NCBI GenBank assembly: GCA_018678395.1
Contig: JAHHMJ010000198.1
Location: 1-13,132 of the forward strand
Length of the DNA: 13,132 nucleotides
DNA from: Gemmatimonadota bacterium
Lineage (GTDB): Bacteria > Gemmatimonadota > Gemmatimonadetes > Longimicrobiales > Gaopeijiaceae
Direction of reading: 5' to 3'
Below are positions 5,372-11,862 of the stretch, piece after piece. Each line of letters starts with the position of its first letter. Position 1 is the first letter of the stretch. Made by a program: the position numbers and the translations under genes. The notes under the pieces were generated by a model that searched no databases, was not told the origin of the DNA, and was given only the letters and a program-made list of their open reading frames with translations.

Positions 5372-8152
5372 GTGGAGATTCCCCCCAAGACTCGGCCGCG
5401 CCTCTTCCTCATCGATGCGTATGCCCTCATCTACCGGTCGTATTTCGCGTTCATCAACCGGCCCCTGATGAACTCGAAGGGGGAAAACACCTCCGCGCCC
5501 TTCGGCTTCACGCGCTTCCTCGAGCAGTTGAAGGAAGACTTCGAGCCCGACTACCTGGCCGTCGTGTTCGATGCGGGGGACTCCTTCCGGGAGGAGCTCT
5601 ACCCGGCATACAAGGCTACGCGCGAGAAGATGCCGGAGGATCTGGCTGCCTCGCTCCCCCGGGTGCGAGCCGTGGTGGAGGGCTTCCGGGACCCGGTGAT
5701 CGAACTGGAGGGCTACGAGGCGGACGACGTCATCGGCACCCTCGCGCGGCAGGCTTCCGAAGCCGGGCTCGAGGCGGTGATCGTGTCCGGTGACAAGGAC
5801 TTCTACCAGCTCGTCGGACCGCACGTGCACCTGCTCAATCCGGGTCGGGGAGGCCCGAACGGCGTGGACGCCGACTGGGTGGATCTGTCGAATGCCGACG
5901 AGAAGTTCGGGATTCCCCCGGACAAGGTGATCGACTACCTGGCGCTGATCGGCGACTCGTCGGACAACGTGCCCGGCGCCCCGGGCATCGGTCCGAAGAC
6001 GGCGTTGAAGCTCCTGCAGGAGCACGGGTCGGTGGATCGAATCCTCGAGGTGGCGCCGGGCCTCAAGGGCAAGCGAGCCCGCGAGTCCCTCACGGCGCAC
6101 GCCGACGATGTTCGGATGTCTCGAACGCTGGTCACGATCCAGCAGGATCTCCCCGTGCCGCTGGAACTGGATCGTCTCGCGGTAGGGGAGCCGGATTACG
6201 CGGCGCTGCGCGACGTCTTTCTGGAGCTGGAATTCCGGCGTCTGAGCGAACGGTACACCCAGTTGGCCCTCGAGTCCGACGCACTCGAGAGCACCACCGC
6301 GTCCGAGGCCCGGTACGCGTTGCTCACCGATCCGGATGCGGTCGCGACATGGGTGGACCGGGCTCGCGCCGCGGGTCGCGTCGCGGTCGATACCGAGACG
6401 ACCGGTCTCGATCCGATGCGCGCGGGTCTCGTCGGCGTTTCGCTCTCGCTCGCGGAAGGCGACGCCGCCTACATGCCCTTCGCGCATCGCTCGCCGTCGG
6501 CTCCGACACTGGAGTTCGACGCTCCTGCGGAGTCGATCCCGAATCTGCCGCCCATCACGTCCGAGTCGATGGCGCCCCTGCGCGACCTCTTCGCGGACCC
6601 CGACATCGAGATCATCGGTCACAACCTCAAGTACGACCTCATCGTGCTGAGGCGGGCCGGAGCACCGCTGGGGGGGCGCCTGCGGGACTCGATGGTCGCC
6701 TCCTACGTGCTGGACCCGGGCCGGCGCTCGCACGGGCTCGACGCGCTCTCCATGGAGATCCTGGCCCACAAGACCACCACGTACGCCGAGGTCGCCGGGC
6801 GGGGTCGGAAGGAGATCCCGTTCGCGGAGGTGCCCCTCGCCGATGCCCGCGACTACGCCTGCGAGGACGCGGACTGCTCGTGGCGGCTCTGGGAGCGATT
6901 CGAAGCGGAGTTGGAGAAGAACGAACTCATCGCGCTGTTCGACACGCTCGAAATGCCGCTCGTCCCGGTGTTGGCCGACATGGAGGAAGCCGGCATGCGG
7001 GTCGACACCGACGTGCTGGGTTCGATGTCCACACGACTTCGCCTCGAACTGCAGGCTCTGGAGACGCAGATCCACGCCGCCGCGGGGGCACCGTTCAACT
7101 TGAACTCGACTCCCCAGCTGAGAGACGTGCTCTTCACCCGTCTCGAGCTCCCGGTGGTGAAGCGGACGAAGACCGGACCGTCCACCGACGCCTCGGTTCT
7201 CGAGGAGCTCGCGGCCGACGGGCACACGGTCCCTCGTCTGATGCTCGAGTATCGAGAGATGGAGAAGCTCCGCAACACCTACGTCGACTCACTCCCTCGC
7301 CTCGTGAACCCCGAGACGGGGCGCATCCACACCAGCTTCAATCAGACCGTCGCGGCCACGGGCCGCCTCTCGTCGTCGGATCCCAACCTGCAGAACATCC
7401 CCATCCGGACGGAGCTGGGCCGAGAGGTGCGCAAGGCGTTCGTCGCCGCGGAGGGCCACGTACTGCTCGGCGTCGACTACTCCCAGATCGAGCTCCGCGT
7501 ACTCGCGCATTTCTCGGGCGACGAGCCGCTCGTGACGGCATTCCGCGATGGGGTGGACGTTCATCGGCAGACGGCGGCGGTGATCTTCGACGTCGACATC
7601 GACTCGGTGAGCCCGGCACAGCGCGCTCAGGCGAAGACCATCAACTTCGCCACGCTCTATGGTCAGGGCGCATTCTCATTGGCCCGTCAGCTCGGGATTC
7701 CGCGGGCGGACGCTCAGGCGTTCATCGACCAGTACTTCGAGCGGTTCAGCGGGGTGCGTGGCTACCTCGACGAGCAGGTGGCACAGGCGAAGGAGCACGG
7801 CTTCGTCGAGACTCTTCTCGGCCGGCGCCGCTATGTGCCGGAGTTGAAGTCGCGGAACTGGAACATCCGCCAGTTCGGCGAGCGCATCGCCCAGAATACC
7901 CCGATCCAGGGGACGGCGGCGGACCTGATCAAGAAGGCGATGCTGGACGTCGCGATGGCGCTGGGTCAGGGCGGGACCGGTGCTCGCATGCTGCTCCAGG
8001 TGCACGACGAGCTTCTCTTCGAAGTGCCGGTGGATTCCGTCGACCGCGTACGGGAGTCGGTGGTCGCGCGGATGGAGGGTGCGATCCGCCTGGACGTTCC
8101 GCTCGTCGCGGACTGGGGCGTCGGACACAGCTGGTACGACGCCAAGGGCTGA
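5372..8152 (+). CDS. polA: DNA polymerase I
   Basis: This enzyme of 926 residues fills gaps and removes RNA primers during lagging-strand synthesis and excision repair; the length matches E. coli Pol I (928). The 5'-3' nuclease domain spans about residues 1-290 (FLIDAYALIYRSY with Asp15, SGDKDFYQL, GDSSDNVPGAPGIGPKTA). The proofreading domain keeps all catalytic residues: Asp340 and Glu342 (VDTETTGL), Asp422 (NLKYD), Tyr495 and Asp499 (YACEDAD). The polymerase domain has motif A (DYSQIELR, Asp702), the O helix (Arg751, Lys755, Phe759, Tyr763) and motif C (VHDELLFEV, Asp879 and Glu880). Phe759 is the position where Tyr would allow dideoxynucleotide use. GTG 5372 is the only in-frame start between the stop at 5282 and the first catalytic Asp, yet no Shine-Dalgarno site precedes it. 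ssb follows 107 bp downstream. Confidence 0.98.
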   Translation: MEIPPKTRPRLFLIDAYALIYRSYFAFINRPLMNSKGENTSAPFGFTRFLEQLKEDFEPDYLAVVFDAGDSFREELYPAYKATREKMPEDLAASLPRVRAVVEGFRDPVIELEGYEADDVIGTLARQASEAGLEAVIVSGDKDFYQLVGPHVHLLNPGRGGPNGVDADWVDLSNADEKFGIPPDKVIDYLALIGDSSDNVPGAPGIGPKTALKLLQEHGSVDRILEVAPGLKGKRARESLTAHADDVRMSRTLVTIQQDLPVPLELDRLAVGEPDYAALRDVFLELEFRRLSERYTQLALESDALESTTASEARYALLTDPDAVATWVDRARAAGRVAVDTETTGLDPMRAGLVGVSLSLAEGDAAYMPFAHRSPSAPTLEFDAPAESIPNLPPITSESMAPLRDLFADPDIEIIGHNLKYDLIVLRRAGAPLGGRLRDSMVASYVLDPGRRSHGLDALSMEILAHKTTTYAEVAGRGRKEIPFAEVPLADARDYACEDADCSWRLWERFEAELEKNELIALFDTLEMPLVPVLADMEEAGMRVDTDVLGSMSTRLRLELQALETQIHAAAGAPFNLNSTPQLRDVLFTRLELPVVKRTKTGPSTDASVLEELAADGHTVPRLMLEYREMEKLRNTYVDSLPRLVNPETGRIHTSFNQTVAATGRLSSSDPNLQNIPIRTELGREVRKAFVAAEGHVLLGVDYSQIELRVLAHFSGDEPLVTAFRDGVDVHRQTAAVIFDVDIDSVSPAQRAQAKTINFATLYGQGAFSLARQLGIPRADAQAFIDQYFERFSGVRGYLDEQVAQAKEHGFVETLLGRRRYVPELKSRNWNIRQFGERIAQNTPIQGTAADLIKKAMLDVAMALGQGGTGARMLLQVHDELLFEVPVDSVDRVRESVVARMEGAIRLDVPLVADWGVGHSWYDAKG

Positions 8153-8202
8153 CGACCGCGGGCCGTTCCCGCCATCGCACCGCCCCGCAACCGAGGGGAT
8201 CG

Positions 8203-8238
8203 TGGGACACCTGCCGGACGTCCGGTCCGGTGGTCCCA
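8203..8238 (+). other. Two-tier hairpin between polA and ssb
   Basis: TGGGAC (8203-8208) pairs with GTCCCA (8233-8238), and inside it CCGGAC (8214-8219) pairs with GTCCGG (8225-8230) over a 5-base loop. An alternative fold uses the perfect palindrome CCGGACGTCCGG (8214-8225). There is no T-run. It ends 11 bases before the ssb ribosome site, so it may be a leader structure of ssb or the 3' end of the polA message. Confidence 0.5.
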
Positions 8239-8249
8239 ACATCCAAGCG

Positions 8250-8254
8250 GGAGG
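8250..8254 (+). promoter_or_regulatory. Ribosome binding site of ssb
   Basis: GGAGG, within GGGAGGC, lies 5 bases before ATG 8260 and fixes the start. The reading frame stays open far upstream through polA, so this site matters for the call. Confidence 0.75.
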
Positions 8255-8259
8255 CGGGC

Positions 8260-8610
8260 ATGAGCCGATCGGTGAACAAGATCATCCTCGTGGGCAACGT
8301 GGGTCGGGATCCCGACATCCACGAGACGCAGTCGGGAACCAAGGTCGCGCATCTGTCGCTGGCGACGAATCGTCGTATGAGCGGCGCTGACGAAGAGGCG
8401 GAGCGGACCGACTGGCACCGCATCACCTTCTGGAACCGCCTGGCGCAGTTCGCGGAGGACCACATCCGCGTGGGAGCCCGGCTCTACATCGAGGGCCGCA
8501 TCGAATACGACAGCTACGAGCGTGACGGGGTGACGATCCCGACGGCCGAAGTTCACGCGCGGGAAGTGGTGCTTCTCACGCCCCGCGAGGCGGTCGTCCA
8601 GGCGGCGTGA
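8260..8610 (+). CDS. ssb: Short single-stranded DNA-binding protein (SSB) lacking the acidic tail
   Basis: The protein coats single-stranded DNA during replication, recombination and repair. Its 116 residues are one OB fold: it opens SVNKIILVGNVGRDPDI, has TDWHRITFWNRLAQFAEDH with stacking aromatics (Trp52, Phe57, Trp58), then VGARLYIEGRIEYDSYERDG and a last strand ending VVLL. Canonical SSBs (178 residues in E. coli) continue with a flexible linker and a conserved acidic tip like DDDIPF that recruits partner proteins. Here the chain ends LLTPREAVVQAA, so linker and tip are missing. No frameshift explains this: TGA follows directly and the opposing gene ends 11 bp later. It could be a tailless paralogue, with a full-length SSB elsewhere, or the main SSB of a lineage with a different partner site. 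Start fixed by GGGAGG. The position after polA fits a replication/repair role. Confidence 0.93.
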   Translation: MSRSVNKIILVGNVGRDPDIHETQSGTKVAHLSLATNRRMSGADEEAERTDWHRITFWNRLAQFAEDHIRVGARLYIEGRIEYDSYERDGVTIPTAEVHAREVVLLTPREAVVQAA

Positions 8611-8621
8611 TGCGGGCGTCG

Positions 8622-10670
8622 TCAGAGCCAGGGATGGAACCGAGGGTTCACTCCGAAGAGGAGTGCCCAGTCCCCTCCCGGGCCGAGGCCTCGGACGACG
8701 TCGACCGTGAGCACATCCCACAGGAGATCGAGCCCGAGTCCCACGCTGCCCCGCACCCCTGCGTCCGGGTCTCCTGTCCAGCCGGCGGGAAGCACGTCCG
8801 GTCCGGCGATGAAGGTCCGGCCGACGGAGCCGAGCAGGTGCACGCCGACCCACGGGGCGGTGATCCGGCGTCCGATCTCGGCCTGGACGAGCCAGTATCG
8901 GTCGCCGACGAGTGCCCGGTGGTCGTGCCCCGGCAGTGTGTTCCGTCCTCCCAGGAGCGTGAGCCCCTGGGGGGGCGGGTCGTCGGCGAGTCCCAATCTC
9001 ACCGAGAGATCCACGTCGAGCGTTCTCCAGGCATCGTCGCGGCGGACGGCGAGAATCCCCTCTGCGGAGGTCCACGTGCGGCCATTGAGTCGGGCCGCCT
9101 CGAGATCCACGCTGGCGTCGACCGGTCCGAACAGTCGCGGCCACGCAACTTCTGCGCCCACCGTGCGGGCGATCCCGTCCTCGATCGGCCTCACGGGCCG
9201 GAAGACCCCGGTCGCGTCGCCGACCCGGACTCGGGCGGAGCGCTCGTCGGCCCAGCCGAGCCGCGCGGTCACCCTCGGTCCGTCGACTGCGCCGAATCGC
9301 CGCTCCACGCGAACGCCGGTCGAGAAGTAGGGGTCGGTCCAGTCCTCTCCGGCCAGCGATGCCAGGGAGTTGATGAGGCCACTGGCGGGCGCGACCGGTC
9401 CGATGTCGTGCGGCGCTCGCCATTCCAGCGTGACACGTGTGGCGGGCGTGCGCGTGTCGGTGGTGGCCTCGAATCTCGCCGACAGATCCGAGCGGCCGAA
9501 GCTCCAGCCGGCATGGCTGCGCAGCCGAAGGTCGGCCGGAAGCCTCAGCGACGTTCCGGTCCCGAGGTAGACCCCTTCGGCGCGCGAGTACCGGGCGGCA
9601 TCCGAGGCCGAGGCCCAATGGAATCGGGCCGGGCGCAGGCCCGACAATGCATGGTCGCGCACGAGCTGTCGGGCCTGCGCCCGCAGCTCCTCCATCGAGG
9701 CCGACGGCTGCAGCCCCTCCTCCTCGAGGCCGGCGAAAATCGGCTCTTCGAAGGGAAACGCACGCCGCTCGGCCTCCGGAACGGCCAGCACGGTACGGGA
9801 CGAAAAGAGCCCGCTCGGAAGGTCGACGTTGAAGTCGTAGTCCCGGATCTCGAAGCGGCCCCGGATCACGCTGCCGGCGAGGAAGTCGAGCTGAGGCAGC
9901 TCTCTGCGCAGCTCGGCCTCCTGCCGGTAGGGGAGCCAGAATCGATCCATCCACAGGCTGTTGTCGAGCGAAATGCGGATGTAGTCGAGGTAGGGGTCCA
10001 CGTACGACGCGGGCGTGAACGTGAAGTTCATGCGCACGATGGCCGCCGTGGACCGGTCGAGGAACACGGATCCCACGAACCCCGGCTGGTCGGGGTCCCG
10101 CGGTCGCACCTGCATCTCGTACACGCGCACCGGAGCGCGTCCGCCGCCGAACTCGAGCGTCAGCGAGTCCCGAAGCCGGAAGTGGTATATGCGCTCGGCG
10201 CCCACCGAGACCGGGTGGGCGACCGCTTCGACCTCGTCGCCGTCTCCGAGGCGGATACGATCACCGAACTCGTCCTGGACCACGGTGAGATGGTCGAGGT
10301 GGTACTGGATGTTCGTCGGCAGCGACTTCTCATCGCGCAGGCCGACGATGCGTTGGCGCGTGTCGCCCGGGGCGCGCCAGAACACGTCCAGTGCGACCTG
10401 GTCCGTCTTGACCAGCGTTCGCTCGTCGCTGTCGTTGCGGTCGAGGAAGAAGTACACGAAGCCGCGTGCGGAACTGCGGTAGGACCGGAGCACCGAGTCC
10501 ACGGCGACGCTCTGCCGGATGGAACGCGCCCGATCCACGAGCTCCAGTACGCGGGGCGTGTCCCAGCCGACCTCGTCCTGGGCGAGAACGGCCGCAGGAC
10601 CGAGCAGGGCTCCGACCAGACCCAAGGCCAGCCCGCCCGCGAGGGCGCGAAGCGAGAGAGAAGACGACAC
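8622..10670 (-). CDS. Outer-membrane beta-barrel protein with LolA-like N-terminal domain (Omp85-like barrel)
   Basis: This is a predicted outer-membrane protein of 682 residues with no specific function that I recognise. From GTG 10670 the product has a good signal peptide (residues 1-30, cut at AVLA/QDE). Residues about 40-270 alternate strands and include FVGSVFLDRSTAAIVRMNF, resembling LolA/outer-membrane lipoprotein sorting folds. From about residue 330 to the end, strands of alternating hydrophobicity form a probable 16-strand barrel, with GGRNTLPGHDH (Thr578 at the TLPGH) in the place of the Omp85 VRGF loop. The chain ends NPRFHPWL, with aromatics near but not at the end. The frame stays open to a GTG at 10769, but that start would lie before the sigma-gene terminator and put about 33 polar residues before the signal peptide. 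Only AGAGG, one base before the GTG, resembles a ribosome site. DUF5686-type surface proteins of Bacteroidota have a similar plan. Confidence 0.75.
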   Translation of the reverse strand: MSSSLSLRALAGGLALGLVGALLGPAAVLAQDEVGWDTPRVLELVDRARSIRQSVAVDSVLRSYRSSARGFVYFFLDRNDSDERTLVKTDQVALDVFWRAPGDTRQRIVGLRDEKSLPTNIQYHLDHLTVVQDEFGDRIRLGDGDEVEAVAHPVSVGAERIYHFRLRDSLTLEFGGGRAPVRVYEMQVRPRDPDQPGFVGSVFLDRSTAAIVRMNFTFTPASYVDPYLDYIRISLDNSLWMDRFWLPYRQEAELRRELPQLDFLAGSVIRGRFEIRDYDFNVDLPSGLFSSRTVLAVPEAERRAFPFEEPIFAGLEEEGLQPSASMEELRAQARQLVRDHALSGLRPARFHWASASDAARYSRAEGVYLGTGTSLRLPADLRLRSHAGWSFGRSDLSARFEATTDTRTPATRVTLEWRAPHDIGPVAPASGLINSLASLAGEDWTDPYFSTGVRVERRFGAVDGPRVTARLGWADERSARVRVGDATGVFRPVRPIEDGIARTVGAEVAWPRLFGPVDASVDLEAARLNGRTWTSAEGILAVRRDDAWRTLDVDLSVRLGLADDPPPQGLTLLGGRNTLPGHDHRALVGDRYWLVQAEIGRRITAPWVGVHLLGSVGRTFIAGPDVLPAGWTGDPDAGVRGSVGLGLDLLWDVLTVDVVRGLGPGGDWALLFGVNPRFHPWL

Positions 10671-10718
10671 GCCTCTGGTACATCGCCCCGGAAGACCGGT
10701 TCCTCGCGCGGGCTCGCT

Positions 10719-10759
10719 ACGAAGAAGAGGGTCCGACCCGTGCTCGGATCGGACCCTCT
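10719..10759 (-). terminator. Intrinsic terminator of the sigma factor gene
   Basis: An 11-bp perfect stem (10726-10736 with 10749-10759) carries a loop with an inner CCG/CGG pair. Read on the minus strand it is followed by the T-rich TTCTTCGT. It starts about 29 bases past the sigma gene stop and lies upstream of the next gene's signal peptide, so it ends the sigma transcript and helps place the start of that next gene. Confidence 0.85.
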
Positions 10760-10787
10760 CTTCGGTCACGCAGGACGCCCGTTCGAA

Positions 10788-11648
10788 TCAGTTCGCCATC
10801 CAGAAGCCGGACAGCGACTCGCCGTGCGGGCTCTCCCGAAGCTTCTCGAAGGCGCGGTTGCGGATCTGGCGAATCCGCTCTCGGGTGACTCCGAGGAGCG
10901 AGCCGATTTCTTCGAGGGTGCGCTCCTCACCGTCGTCGAGCCCGTAGTAGAGGTAGAGGATCTTCCTCTCGCGCTCGGTCAGATAGGCCTCGAACATCGA
11001 TTCGAGGAAGTCCCGCCTCGCGACCGCCTCGACATCTTCCTCGATCTCCGACGCTTCCGCCCCGGCGAACCGCTCGCCGAAGGAGGCGCTGTCCCGATCC
11101 CCTCGATCGATGGGAGCGTCGAGGCTCAGTTCGCTGGCTGCTACGCGCCGCAGAGCCCGGATGGTGTCGACGGGCTCTTCCATCTCCTCGGCGATCTCCT
11201 GGTCGGTCGGCGAACGGCCGAGGGACTGGGTGAGCGCCGTCTCCGTCCGCGCCAACTTGGCGAGGTTGGAGTTCTGGTTGAGCGGAATGCGTACGGAACG
11301 GGTCTGTTCCGCCAGCGCCTGAAGCACCGTCTGCCGGATCCACCAGACGGCGTACGAGATGAACTTCACGCCCTTGTCGGGATCGAACTTCTTCACGGCC
11401 TTGAGCAGGCCCTCGTTGCCGATGCACACGAGTTCGGCGAGACCCAGCCCTCTCCCCTGATACTTCTTCACGTAGGAGATCACGAACCGCAGGTTCGCGG
11501 TGACCAGTCTCTCTGCGGCTTCCTTGTCGCCCGTGCGCGCTCGACGAGCGAGAGCACGCTCCTCTTCGGGGTTCTGGATGAGGGGGTATTTCTCGACGTC
11601 CTGCAGGTACTGATCGAACGAATCCAGTCCGCGCGAAGGAGAGAACAT
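10788..11648 (-). CDS. Sigma-70 family RNA polymerase sigma factor (RpoD/SigA-like, without region 1.1)
   Basis: This protein of 286 residues directs RNA polymerase to promoters. Region 1.2 (SFDQYLQDVEKYPLIQNPEEE, about residues 10-30) is followed by region 2 with core-binding and -10 recognition segments (ANLRFVISYVKKYQ, then FISYAVWWIRQTVLQALAEQ at 96-115). Region 3 (about 125-200) contains GRSPTDQEIAEEM. Region 4 (about 215-275) has the helix-turn-helix TLEEIGSLLGVTRERIRQIR that reads the -35. It lacks the long region 1.1 of E. coli RpoD. The primary sigma of Bacteroidota has this size and build, but group 2 (RpoS-like) factors do too, so primary versus alternative status is open. The usual INEGN in region 2.2 reads VCIGNEG, giving an uncommon cysteine at 75. 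ATG 11648 has GAGG 12 bases upstream. A promoter candidate and terminator flank it as a single-gene unit. Confidence 0.94.
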   Translation of the reverse strand: MFSPSRGLDSFDQYLQDVEKYPLIQNPEEERALARRARTGDKEAAERLVTANLRFVISYVKKYQGRGLGLAELVCIGNEGLLKAVKKFDPDKGVKFISYAVWWIRQTVLQALAEQTRSVRIPLNQNSNLAKLARTETALTQSLGRSPTDQEIAEEMEEPVDTIRALRRVAASELSLDAPIDRGDRDSASFGERFAGAEASEIEEDVEAVARRDFLESMFEAYLTERERKILYLYYGLDDGEERTLEEIGSLLGVTRERIRQIRNRAFEKLRESPHGESLSGFWMAN

Positions 11649-11862
11649 TCGAACAGGTTACCTCGGTCTGACGTGGACCCCGACGGCGAAAGTCGCGTGG
11701 CTGATCGAGTAGCCGCCGGCGCCGAACCTCTCGCAACGAGATGGCCCGGACCCGGAATCGGGTTCTTGAAGTTAAAAACGCCGCCCCTACGCGTCAAAGG
11801 CCTTGTTAGGCGGAGGTCACGGCCCGAAACTCCACTGCTCTTTCGATTTGCCGCCCCGCGCC
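11649..11862. other. 214-bp gap between the Omp85-like and sigma genes
   Basis: No coding region is apparent. On the minus strand it holds, in order, the end of the Omp85-like transcript, a weak 5-bp stem (CCGCC/GGCGG) followed shortly by TTTTT that could end that transcript, the candidate sigma promoter, the ACCCG hairpin, and the sigma ribosome site GAGG. AT content is locally higher around 11765-11800. Confidence 0.5.
11769..11797 (-). promoter_or_regulatory. Candidate promoter of the sigma factor gene
   Basis: On the minus strand TTGACG (11797-11792) and TAACTT (11774-11769) are separated by 17 bp in a patch with TTTTTAA that is AT-rich for this genome. Transcription would start near 11762, giving a leader of about 113 bases. 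The -35 matches 5 of 6 and the -10 only 3 of 6. The leader opens with a small hairpin (ACCCG-GAAT-CGGGT, 11750-11763). Confidence 0.4.

Noticed and set aside
6349..8259. Upstream extension of the ssb reading frame into polA
   Set aside because: The frame is open by composition only; the SSB family start and ribosome site are at 8260.
11765..11811. Integron attC-like site (GCCTAACAAGGC and TTAACTTCAAG on the minus strand)
   Set aside because: Only one core site fits. No matching GTTRRRY partner lies at a suitable distance, the arms do not pair, and there is no integrase or cassette. The nearest partner, GCCGAAC at 11731, has a mismatch and no pairing arms.
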